From contig WNKI01000002.1 of assembly GCA_015350385.1 (NCBI GenBank), positions 8,652,336-8,716,335 of the forward strand: a stretch of DNA of 64,000 nt, in the 5' to 3' direction. The notes under the pieces were generated by a model. That model ran no database searches, was not told where the DNA came from, and saw nothing but the letters and a program-made list of their open reading frames with translations. Position 1 is the stretch's first letter; every line of letters starts with the position of its first letter. A program made the position numbers and the translations under genes. The DNA comes from Aculops lycopersici (Eukaryota; Arthropoda; Arachnida; Trombidiformes; Eriophyidae). This document shows positions 56,530-64,000 of the stretch, in pieces.

Positions 56530-58965
56530 ATGACCAACATGAAGAAACCAAATAAACCACCACCGCCTCCACCGAGGCCTCGTGCGAACACAAGCCGAGG
56601 TTCGCCGTCACCAATCTACTACACTCACCAAATGAATTCCTACGGATCAAGTAGCTTATGCAATGGCACCTATGGAGGCGGAGGAGGAAGCGAGTATGCC
56701 GAGTCAGTTGGTAGCGCTGCATTCTCCACAAGGTCGTTACAATTTCCCGTCATGGGTTCGCACCATACTAGCGGCATGTCGGTATCGTCATATGCAACTT
56801 GTTGCTCACAATCCCTAGCAACTCGGAGTTGTCACGAGGGCAGCGTCGGCGGCTGCTCTGGTTACCAATCAACTTGCCATTCGAATTACATATCTCATGT
56901 TCACTGTGCCTCACCTGTTGCCATGTCAGCGTGCCAAGCAACTCGTTGTTGCACCCCAATCTCTACCAGCCAAAGGCGATTGGATATGATTGATTCAGTG
57001 CCAGTGCCTCAAGTTTTGCACCACCAACATCATCATCAACACCATGCCCATCATCAGCACCATCTATCTCCGGCTCCACCACCGCCACCACCAGTTCCTG
57101 CCCATTCAATTGTACATCGACCTCCACCAACACCAATGAATTCACATACCACCCATTACAATGGTAACGGTAATGGACATACGACAAATGGCAACGGCGT
57201 ATCTTCAGACACGATGCCGAAATCCGTCGTTGAGAGTATTGATAATAACAATCATCATCATCATCATAATTTTCAACATCAACATAATCTTCACCATGAA
57301 TCAACCAAAGTCCGCGAGCAAACCAACAATAGCAACGGAAATGGCACTGGAAACAACAATGGCACTACCCAGCAACCTGTTGCACCGCCAGTGGCACACG
57401 AGAGAGTTTTGAGACCCATACTTTCCGTGTCGCCGTTACCTATGTTGAGGAACAGATTCCAGGGTAAACGGACGAGGCCGCAAGATAAGTGTAAGCCATT
57501 GTATTATCGACGCTACATAGAGCAACATGTCGAGAGGATATACAGGGAATCTCGAAGAAGAGCTGAGAGGTGGAAGGAATGCGAGCGCGAAAGCATGAAA
57601 CTCGAGAATAAGGCAATGGCATTTGATCTTTTGGTCCGTAAGGAAACTCGCCATCTTAGAGCTCGAAGGGCCAGGGTTACTGTTGACGATTTTGAGGTGC
57701 TGGAAAATCTCGGCTCAGGATTCATGGGTCAAGTTTCATTGGTTAGAAGAAAACTCCCTGATAGTAAGGGTAGCGGGTGTCCTTTTGCTATGAAAGTACT
57801 CAAGAAGGCTCAAGTGTTTCAGCAAAATCACGTCGCACACGTTATGGCCGAGAGGGACATTCTGGCCGAATCAGACAACAATTGGGTGGTGAAGCTATTC
57901 TACTCTTTCCAAGATGATCAAAATCTCTACTTTATCCTCGAATATCTGCCAGGGGGAGACATGTTGGGTCTGCTGGCCAGGGCTCATTGGTTTCCCGAGG
58001 AATGGGCACGGTTTTATGTGGCAGAGATTGCGCTTGCCTTGCAAGTTGTTCATGGTATGGGCTTCATACATCGAGATATCAAGCCAGATAATATACTTAT
58101 CGATAAGAACGGCCACATCAAGTTGACCGACTTTGGACTTTGCACAGGTCATCGATGGACACATGATCTAAGCTACTATCGTGACGATAGTATGCAACAG
58201 GAGTTTTCACAATTGAGCTTGAATAGTAAAAATAACAACAATAATAACGGCAATCATTGGGATGCCGATCATCCAACTATCACGAAGGCGCTTACCAAGC
58301 GAGAGATGGATCATGCACTGCATAAAAGGAGTGCCTCATTGGTTGGCACACCTGACTACATTGCACCGGAAGTTCTTCGTCAAGCTTTCTTTCCCCAGGT
58401 GCCAAATGATTCAAATATCAATGATCGACTTTGTGATTGGTGGAGTGTTGGTGTCATCATGTACGAGATGGTTATTGGCTACTGTCCATTCATAGATTTA
58501 GAGTTACTCAAGCGAGGCCAATACTCACCTGAACTAGATCCGGCGGACAAGAAACAATGGCGCATATTACATTGGAAAGAATTCCTCGACTTCCCATCGC
58601 CCAACAAACCAAATACCCCACCTCTATCCGAAAACTCAGAACACGTGCTAGCACCATATATTCAACCTGAAACTGAGGACCTAATCAGAGGACTTCTTTG
58701 CGATCCACCTGAGAGGTTGTGTCAAAACGGTATCAGCGACCTCCAAAATCACCCCTTCTTCAGAGGTTTCAATTGGAATGATATCAGGTGTCGAGCTGCA
58801 CCATGGGTACCCAAATTGAAAAGTCTCTATGATAATCAATACTTTGCGCCTGAGGGTCCATCTGATCGAGAAAATATGACAAACTCGAACTCTGCAAATA
58901 CAACATCATATCCGGTGGGCGACTTCACCTACAACGACTTTTTTACAATGCCATACGAGGACTAG
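56530..58965 (+). CDS. wts: LATS/Warts-type NDR family protein kinase (Hippo pathway)
   Basis: The 811-residue product starts at ATG 56530. LATS/Warts phosphorylates the YAP/Yorkie coactivator when bound by MOB1. The N-terminal 300 residues are low complexity: Pro runs at 8-15 and 183-188, His runs near 164-178 and 242-246, and Asn runs. Residues about 320-385 match the basic MOB-binding region. The kinase domain spans about 388-743 with all catalytic residues: G-loop GSGFMG (395-400), Lys422, HRD Asp517, DFG Asp534 and APE 612-614. TGHRWTHDLSYY (539-550) plus a long insert before SLVGTPDY is the LATS signature. Ser603 is in the activation loop and Thr800 in the hydrophobic motif FTYNDFF. I see neither a PPxY motif nor an obvious UBA domain, so this may be a divergent orthologue or a paralogue. 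No intron is present. Confidence 0.87.
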   Translation: MTNMKKPNKPPPPPPRPRANTSRGSPSPIYYTHQMNSYGSSSLCNGTYGGGGGSEYAESVGSAAFSTRSLQFPVMGSHHTSGMSVSSYATCCSQSLATRSCHEGSVGGCSGYQSTCHSNYISHVHCASPVAMSACQATRCCTPISTSQRRLDMIDSVPVPQVLHHQHHHQHHAHHQHHLSPAPPPPPPVPAHSIVHRPPPTPMNSHTTHYNGNGNGHTTNGNGVSSDTMPKSVVESIDNNNHHHHHNFQHQHNLHHESTKVREQTNNSNGNGTGNNNGTTQQPVAPPVAHERVLRPILSVSPLPMLRNRFQGKRTRPQDKCKPLYYRRYIEQHVERIYRESRRRAERWKECERESMKLENKAMAFDLLVRKETRHLRARRARVTVDDFEVLENLGSGFMGQVSLVRRKLPDSKGSGCPFAMKVLKKAQVFQQNHVAHVMAERDILAESDNNWVVKLFYSFQDDQNLYFILEYLPGGDMLGLLARAHWFPEEWARFYVAEIALALQVVHGMGFIHRDIKPDNILIDKNGHIKLTDFGLCTGHRWTHDLSYYRDDSMQQEFSQLSLNSKNNNNNNGNHWDADHPTITKALTKREMDHALHKRSASLVGTPDYIAPEVLRQAFFPQVPNDSNINDRLCDWWSVGVIMYEMVIGYCPFIDLELLKRGQYSPELDPADKKQWRILHWKEFLDFPSPNKPNTPPLSENSEHVLAPYIQPETEDLIRGLLCDPPERLCQNGISDLQNHPFFRGFNWNDIRCRAAPWVPKLKSLYDNQYFAPEGPSDRENMTNSNSANTTSYPVGDFTYNDFFTMPYED

Positions 58966-59074
58966 TTTAGGTGATAAATAACTCGACTCACAACTAACCT
59001 GTACTAGCGAGAAAAGCCAAAGTTTTGTGATAGGAGATAAAATTAAATCGACTCAATGTTTTCTAGATAAATAA

Positions 59075-59080
59075 TTTATT
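59075..59080 (-). terminator. Poly(A) signal AATAAA for SLC35B2
   Basis: TTTATT on plus, about 13 nt beyond the minus-strand stop at 59093. The LATS transcript ends convergently in the same 127-bp gap, where ATTAAA at 59042 may serve it. Confidence 0.55.
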
Positions 59081-59092
59081 GTCTGAATATTA

Positions 59093-60742
59093 TCAAACTG
59101 TCGACTTAAAATTTGTGCTCATTGACATAGAACTAATGAACTTGCTTCCTGAGTTTACAATATTGCTACTATTTCTATGAGATAATCTTGGCTTGTAACC
59201 TGGTTGCTGTGATTTGTGCCAAGTCTGGTAACCAACCACTCCAAAGACGAGTAACAAGCCACCGGTTGAGCCTAGCGTTAGCGGATGGCTATAGATGAGG
59301 CAGGATAATAGGATTGAGAAAAATTGTCTCAGAGTCATAATAACTGCAAATATCACAGAGCCAAAGCGTTGTATTGTATAATAGACAAACATTTGACCTA
59401 TCGACGACATGATTGACATCAAGAGACAATCGCGCATTAATTGATTGGATGCGCCTAGTAGCTTAAATGCAGGTCCCAGGTTGCCCAATTGATGCAGTGA
59501 GGTTAACGTTAATAAAATACTATAAAAGTTGATTGCAGCCATCATTTGCCAATTGGTGATTTGGTAACGTGTATATAGGCTTTGTTGCCAGTTTGAGGTA
59601 AATGCATCGAAGATTAAGTACAACATCAAGATAAATAACCCGCTGTACATCGTATTGTTATTGCTAACATGAGAACTTAGTTGCTGAAACTTATCCTTGA
59701 ACCTTTGGTGATAATTAGGGTCAGTCTTATTATTGGAATCTGATGTGGGAATGGTTGAGCTACTAACCGAGTCCAAGTTTTCGCGATGCTCATTGAATCC
59801 GACGGGTTGATAGATTAAAAATATGAATAAACCCAATCCCAACAAAGCGGCGCAAATGTATTCAGAAACTTGATATTTCTTGTGGAGCAACAACTTGGAC
59901 ATCAACATGACCGGAATGACTTTGCATGACTTTGACAGACATTGAGTTGGAAAGTTGACGTACTTTAAAGCTTCGTATTGACACCAACTACTCATAATAT
60001 TGGATAGAGAGGAGTATACATACTCGTACAATGGGGCTCCAGGTTTGCTCGATTCACTATTGAGTAGCTGATTCCTTCTAGTTGCCAAGTAAGTAGAAGA
60101 TTTCTGTCTCTTATGGCCAGTGTAGAGAAGTCCGATTATTGCCACAATAAATGCTACGATTCTGTTCATGAATACTAAGAATTGAGAATCATGGAATGTA
60201 ATAAATGCAGGCTGTTTCTTGTCACTAAAAGATCCGATGGTGTCCATGGAACTTTTGTTGTCGGTGCGTGAGAATAAAGGATTTGCCTTGATACTAGTCT
60301 CATATTTTGTCGTCATAATCTTCTCTTGTAGATAGCCCCAAATTAAATAGGATACTTGCAATCCAAATAGGCACCATATGAAAGCAACAGTATTGCTCAG
60401 TTTATGGATAGATCTGTCAGGCTTCTTTTGTTCCTTCTCGACAAGAATAAACTTGTCATCCTCGCCTTCCTCATCTATTCGAGATAATCTTGAATTTGAT
60501 AATGAAGATGGGGTTGCTGCATTTCCACTGCGTCCATAGACAAACCATTGAACTAGAGGAAAGTTTTGCAGAGGTGTTGGACAGAGTCTGAATCTTGTTG
60601 CTATAATAATGACGGCGATGGGTATCAATATTAGAGAATACGACATGAGATTTAATAGAAGCCGTTCGCCCCAAGTCGACTCATCGCCCATGGCAAACAA
60701 TTGCTCATGGTTGGTAGGACTCTTGACTTGAGATTCTTCCAT
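59093..60742 (-). CDS. SLC35B2: Golgi PAPS transporter SLC35B2/slalom
   Basis: It carries the sulfate donor PAPS from cytosol into the Golgi lumen for sulfation of glycans and proteins. The 549-residue product starts at ATG 60742. Hydrophobic segments occur at about 28-50, 117-137, 188-207, 295-311, 364-382, 400-417, 438-456, 462-484 and 494-505, as expected for a nucleotide-sugar-transporter fold. Family signatures are LQVSYLIWGYLQEKIMT (128-144), SLSNIMSSWCQYEALKYV (245-262) with FPTQ...SKSCKVIPVMLMSKLL, FDAFTSNWQQSLY (378-390) and FAVIMTLRQFFSILLSCLIY (465-484). It is about 110 residues longer than the human protein because of Ser/Asn-rich loops near 70-110, 145-180 and 318-365. No intron is present. 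METTL17 lies upstream on the same strand, 486 bp away. Confidence 0.93.
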   Translation of the reverse strand: MEESQVKSPTNHEQLFAMGDESTWGERLLLNLMSYSLILIPIAVIIIATRFRLCPTPLQNFPLVQWFVYGRSGNAATPSSLSNSRLSRIDEEGEDDKFILVEKEQKKPDRSIHKLSNTVAFIWCLFGLQVSYLIWGYLQEKIMTTKYETSIKANPLFSRTDNKSSMDTIGSFSDKKQPAFITFHDSQFLVFMNRIVAFIVAIIGLLYTGHKRQKSSTYLATRRNQLLNSESSKPGAPLYEYVYSSLSNIMSSWCQYEALKYVNFPTQCLSKSCKVIPVMLMSKLLLHKKYQVSEYICAALLGLGLFIFLIYQPVGFNEHRENLDSVSSSTIPTSDSNNKTDPNYHQRFKDKFQQLSSHVSNNNTMYSGLFILMLYLIFDAFTSNWQQSLYTRYQITNWQMMAAINFYSILLTLTSLHQLGNLGPAFKLLGASNQLMRDCLLMSIMSSIGQMFVYYTIQRFGSVIFAVIMTLRQFFSILLSCLIYSHPLTLGSTGGLLLVFGVVGYQTWHKSQQPGYKPRLSHRNSSNIVNSGSKFISSMSMSTNFKSTV

Positions 60743-61104
60743 AATTTTGATGTTTCAAGTATGCATTCGGAGCCTCTTTTGAGCTCCATATGGAATGGCA
60801 AATAATTATGTTGCAAGATATATTGGGGCCTCAATCAACTGGGTTCGTTCGTGTGCAATATCTCACCAAGCATGAGGACAAACATGATGACAAACAAACC
60901 TTGAAAACCTTGGCGATAGAATAATAACGTGGCCGAACTTTGTCGTACTCGAGTTAATTTGACAAGTGAGGAAAAATTCAATTGCGATTGCGCGCACTAT
61001 TTCCGAAGTGCGACTGTCTAAGATCTCGCTCTATTCTTTTGTAGCGCCGGCGAGCTTCAGCGGATAGTAAGATTCTACATCCAATTTTTGGGCCTCTTTT
61101 CAAT
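60743..61104. other. Intergenic region between METTL17 and SLC35B2
   Basis: It holds the SLC35B2 promoter, with CG-richer sequence around 60985-61060 and no TATA box. No gene was recognised. Confidence 0.5.
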
Positions 61105-61110
61105 TTTATT
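61105..61110 (-). terminator. Poly(A) signal AATAAA for METTL17
   Basis: TTTATT on plus, about 119 nt beyond the METTL17 stop. Confidence 0.6.
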
Positions 61111-61228
61111 CTAATCTTCATTCTGAATCACACTCCGATTATATGGTATCATTGATAACCAGTCGTCATCTTGCTTACGCTTTCCAAGGAGTTCATGCAA
61201 AACTTTAATATGGTTGTGCTTTTCTTCA

Positions 61229-62728
61229 TCAACTAGTGTTCTCGGTGCTGGCATTTCTGTCCTCGAGAAGGCCGAGCGACTTTCTGACATAAGTGTCATT
61301 CACTCGACATGGCAGTATGTCTCCCCAATCACAAGCTTTTGCTAGTTTGTAGGTCTCTGAGCCAAAATTTTTCTTGGTTATCGTCACCTGAGCCAATGAT
61401 CCATTTGAGCAGCAAAGTTTAAATATCTTTTGTCCACCTGGACTCTGGCGAGGCTCTACTATACGCGGCCACCTGGGCGCATGATTTCGACTAGAATCGT
61501 ATAGTGGATGTGGTCCTCTCCTGAATACTACGTACGAAAACTCCTCCGTTTGAGGCCCTGATTTTCTGGCGCCAGTATTAAGGGGCTCGTAATGGACTGC
61601 AAATCTGCAAACATCAGTGCCTTTCAGAGTACTCATTTGTGCTCTTGGACAAAAGTACTCATGAGGACATGGTGCTAGAATATGAGCATTCGGTGGGTTG
61701 TATTTATATCTGGGTTTCGACTCGAATGAAAGTGGTATCCTCCTGGTTGCCTGGTGGCCACCTAGGTCTAAGATCAAGTGTCTGGCTTCGTCGATGGTGG
61801 AGAATCCTCCCTTGTTCCCGCGTTCAATTAGCACTAGGATATCATTAGTCTTATGCCACAAGTTTTCAATAGTTTTGACTCTCATGTCAACATTTGGTAA
61901 TTCCAACATGGAGAAAGCTGAGACAACCATATCGTATTGCGTTTTGTTAGATGTTGGCAGGTATTGTCGATGGAAAACATTTGGTATGACATCGCCATGT
62001 TCTTTGCCGCCGCGCAACAGGAGCTCGCATAGATCTTGTTGATCTTTTGACAGATCGATATTCAGGAATTCTCTGACGGTATTTGGCCAAATATTATCCA
62101 CAGCCCAATTAACTGTGCCCATGCCAGAACCGAAATCTAATACAGTATTTGGTGTGAATTCGGGATCTTGAGCTTTGATCTCTCTCATAACTGTATGTAT
62201 TGCACCGTAGTTGGCACCAAGTCTAGCTGCCATATACAAGCAGGCCGCTCTCTCGTCGTATTCGTAATAATGCCAGTCTCTTAACCTATCTTCGAGTGTT
62301 CCATCAATGAGTTGATGAAACTGATCCTTGGCTAGAATAGACTCCTCGTGAAGTCTGAACTCTGTTGGATCATCATCAGGGCTAACTCTAATCTTATTAC
62401 GGACATCCATTTCAACTCGCAAATCTGCTTCCTTGCTTCTCTTCGTAAACTTGTCATCTGGCAGCTTTATGCCGTGCATAATATGATTCAGATGTCTCAC
62501 CTCACGTCTAAATTTAGTATTTGCAAATCTTTGTATCTTTCTCTCCGCTGCGATTTGAAGCAAGGAGGGCATCCTGACCATGCCGAAGTTTCTTCGTGTT
62601 TTGATTCTCTTTGGGTTAACATTTCCCTTGGCCAGTTCCTCCTGGAGATTTGGTTCAATCTCTGGGACAACCCTTCCCATATAAATGGTTCGCTTTGAGA
62701 GCCTGAAGGCAGAAAATCTTGCAGCCAT
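61229..62728 (-). CDS. METTL17: METTL17, mitochondrial ribosome assembly methyltransferase-like protein
   Basis: METTL17 belongs to the Rsm22 family and binds the mitochondrial small ribosomal subunit during assembly. The 499-residue product starts at ATG 62728, and residues 1-15 (basic, Arg/Ser/Lys) suit a mitochondrial targeting peptide. The Rossmann motif I is VLDFGSGMGT (196-205), followed by FLNIDLS (221-227). Four Cys expected to bind an iron-sulfur cluster are visible: Cys354 and Cys360 in APCPHEYFCPR, Cys374, and Cys439 or Cys440 in KLCCSNG. The C-terminal WGDILP block (468-473) matches homologues. Length fits the family (about 450-480). It is intronless. A different frame (61111-61299) overlaps its 3' end and I treat it as a shadow. 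Confidence 0.93.
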   Translation of the reverse strand: MAARFSAFRLSKRTIYMGRVVPEIEPNLQEELAKGNVNPKRIKTRRNFGMVRMPSLLQIAAERKIQRFANTKFRREVRHLNHIMHGIKLPDDKFTKRSKEADLRVEMDVRNKIRVSPDDDPTEFRLHEESILAKDQFHQLIDGTLEDRLRDWHYYEYDERAACLYMAARLGANYGAIHTVMREIKAQDPEFTPNTVLDFGSGMGTVNWAVDNIWPNTVREFLNIDLSKDQQDLCELLLRGGKEHGDVIPNVFHRQYLPTSNKTQYDMVVSAFSMLELPNVDMRVKTIENLWHKTNDILVLIERGNKGGFSTIDEARHLILDLGGHQATRRIPLSFESKPRYKYNPPNAHILAPCPHEYFCPRAQMSTLKGTDVCRFAVHYEPLNTGARKSGPQTEEFSYVVFRRGPHPLYDSSRNHAPRWPRIVEPRQSPGGQKIFKLCCSNGSLAQVTITKKNFGSETYKLAKACDWGDILPCRVNDTYVRKSLGLLEDRNASTENTS

Positions 62729-62885
62729 TTGAATATGATGAGCTGGATATCATCTAGATCGATGATACAAATTTTAAGTTGAAGTCAGAAGTTCAGAGTC
62801 AAGAAATTCACGTGTTCGTTTGAAGTTTGTTTACAAGCATAGGACTCCACTGAACTCAACGAAAATAATGCTCTCCAATGAACGC
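62729..62885. promoter_or_regulatory. METTL17 promoter region, shared with tRNA-Ala upstream flank
   Basis: 157 bp between the METTL17 start (minus) and the tRNA (plus). No TATA box is seen. Confidence 0.4.
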
Positions 62886-62957
62886 GGGGTCATGGTGTAG
62901 TGGTATCACGTTTCGTTCGCATCGAAAAGGTCTTGGGTTCAAATCCCAATGGCTCCA
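62886..62957 (+). tRNA. tRNA-Ala (anticodon CGC)
   Basis: A 72-nt cloverleaf folds cleanly. The acceptor stem pairs GGGGTCA with TGGCTCC. The D arm is GTGT-loop-TCAC. The anticodon stem TTTCG/CGAAA is perfect around loop TTCGCAT (anticodon CGC, codon GCG). The T arm is TTGGG/CCCAA, and the discriminator is A. The G3:U70 wobble that defines alanine tRNAs is present. The internal A box (TGGTGTAGTGG) and B box (GGTTCAAATCC) match consensus. CCA is not encoded, as expected for a eukaryotic nuclear gene, and there is no intron. Confidence 0.96.
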
Positions 62958-62960
62958 CAA

Positions 62961-62965
62961 TTTTT
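62961..62965 (+). terminator. Pol III terminator TTTTT
   Basis: A T5 run begins three bases after the tRNA discriminator. Confidence 0.85.
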
Positions 62966-63720
62966 CTTCTCTGAAAAGGACTCGAGGCGGAGCATTACAG
63001 CCTGTCATTTACAGGTGTCCAACTTGAACCCATCGCGTCACTTTAAAATCAGATCAAATTCTGGCATACTTTTGAGCCTCTTGAACTAAACACATATTAA
63101 TCTTTCTCTGGGCAAAAACTCAATTTAATGCTGCTGATTTTTACTTTTAATGTTGCTATTAAATTATACTTTTGCCTTTTCGCATCAACTCTATGGTCAT
63201 CTCTTATTCGTCGTCGTTGTCTTCGTAGTTTTCTCCTGCTTATTGTCTAGCTTGTCCAATGGATTCAACAATCTGCACAAAAGTTTGCTCCATGATTGAT
63301 TTGCCAAGAAGAAACAAATTATTCTGAATCTAATCCTGGCCAACCTAAAGTCAAAGAAATCAACGAGATCCATGATGAGCCTCGTGCCCGCCACTAGACT
63401 TGTGGAACGCTGGGTCCGGGTGAGCGTCCCACTTGACACCAGCTATTGGGTTTGGCGTGCAGGTGTTTGCAAGCAAGAGTCATGCAAAAGTTGTTTGGTT
63501 GCGATGCATAAATAGAACAGGTGGAGGTTAGTAACAAGATACGACGGAGTTGGTGATGGTGATTAGCGTGCGTTATGAACAAGATGCAAGATTTGACAAA
63601 TTAATCGAGAGAGCGATTGGATCGGGTGAGGTATCAATTGGATCAAGTGGAGTGATTTGGAATTGAAATAAATAGAGACAATAAAGAGGTTACTTTCAAA
63701 GATCCTCCAATTCAAGACTA
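62966..63720. other. Interval between tRNA-Ala and the RR cuticle gene
   Basis: No gene was recognised. It may contain a 3' exon or 3' UTR of the minus-strand cuticle gene, but no AATAAA on minus stands out and the short frames here do not resemble a cuticle protein. Confidence 0.4.
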
Positions 63721-64000
63721 CTAACCAGAATTCTTTGGCGCTGTTCCTGGCTCGTTGGTCTTAACATGAGCCCGGAAGCCGTGTTTGTCTGCAATGTAGC
63801 TGACCTCACGGAACATGCCGTGCTTGTCCTTGTAGCCATAACTGCCCTTTACCTCATGAGGATGGTGGCTCTCCTCCTGTTTCCACTGCTTGTTGCCCTT
63901 GTGATCGATGACCTTGTAGCCATACTTGTAAGGGTTGTACTTGTGCTTCTTCTCCTCGTGCTGCGTTGTTTGTTGTACATTGGCGATTGTAGGTTGCAAA
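63721..64000 (-). CDS. Cuticle protein with Rebers-Riddiford chitin-binding domain (5' part outside window)
   Basis: The frame enters from the right edge and stops at TAG 63721-63723, so only the C-terminal 90-odd residues are visible. It begins without a real ATG (the first candidate is TTG), so the signal peptide must lie in an upstream exon or beyond the edge. The R&R domain is clear: an aromatic YKYGYKVIDHKGNK core, then HEVKGSYGYKDKHG, then REVSYIADKHGFRAHV, matching the chitin-binding consensus GSY...R.V.Y.AD..GF.A.V. The segment before it is His/Lys-rich. A structural role in chitinous cuticle follows from the family. The last codons read CTG|GTTAGT, which could also be a splice donor, so the true C-terminus is uncertain. 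Confidence 0.9.
   Translation of the reverse strand, partial: LQPTIANVQQTTQHEEKKHKYNPYKYGYKVIDHKGNKQWKQEESHHPHEVKGSYGYKDKHGMFREVSYIADKHGFRAHVKTNEPGTAPKNSG

Noticed and set aside
61111..61299. 62-codon frame overlapping the METTL17 3' end
   Set aside because: METTL17 already ends after its conserved WGDILP block, as in homologues. The extra frame looks like 3' UTR.
1..64000. CRISPR arrays, bacterial operons, viral or transposase genes
   Set aside because: None seen. There are no regularly spaced direct repeats of CRISPR type, and no transposase, integrase or reverse-transcriptase motif appears in any frame I read.

Overview
The window looks like a piece of a small, intron-poor arthropod nuclear genome, most likely a chelicerate and plausibly an acariform mite. 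The clues are animal-type genes (RCC1, SLU7, RRP9, DPH7, a LATS/Warts kinase, SLC35B2, METTL17, BLOC1S2), two cuticle-type proteins (one with a Rebers-Riddiford chitin-binding domain), arthropod TATA plus TCAGT core promoters, and a tRNA-Ala. All seven larger conserved genes have no visible intron. Extreme intron loss of this kind is known from eriophyoid mites, but naming the clade is inference.

Layout. Positions 1-41,240 are almost free of genes. The one convincing exon there is on the minus strand (8823-9173). It starts with ATG, encodes a Gln/Glu/Asp-rich, regulator-like N-terminus and ends in a perfect CAG|GTAAGT donor, so the rest of the gene lies beyond the left edge. This region holds two (GA)n-flanked assembly gaps, many microsatellites, and short words that recur far above uniform-base expectation: AARTGAGCA, AAGTGGCC, CCGGAAGT, TTRCGYAA, ATGCAAAT and CAGGTA[A/G]. 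It also holds several inverted CACCTG/CAGGTR pairs. I read it as the regulatory domain and long introns of a developmental regulator.

Positions 41,244-47,729 are a compact housekeeping cluster. BLOC1S2, RCC1, SLU7 and RRP9 lie on minus, and DPH7 diverges on plus from a 268-bp shared promoter gap. After 5 kb without a recognisable gene come three plus-strand genes: a low-complexity cuticle-type protein (two exons), an orphan 130-aa secreted protein, and a divergent LATS/Warts kinase. LATS converges on SLC35B2 (PAPS transporter), which METTL17 follows on minus. A tRNA-Ala(CGC) with G3:U70 lies next to METTL17, and an RR cuticle protein runs off the right edge.

The genes do not form a single pathway. 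The cluster covers nucleocytoplasmic transport (RCC1), splicing (SLU7), rRNA processing (RRP9), translation-factor modification (DPH7), mitoribosome assembly (METTL17), lysosome-related organelles (BLOC1S2), sulfation (SLC35B2) and Hippo signalling (LATS).

The most unusual signals are the dispersed AARTGAGCA word, the paired inverted E-boxes, the C-terminally short SLU7, and a stop-free GC-richer island just upstream of LATS.
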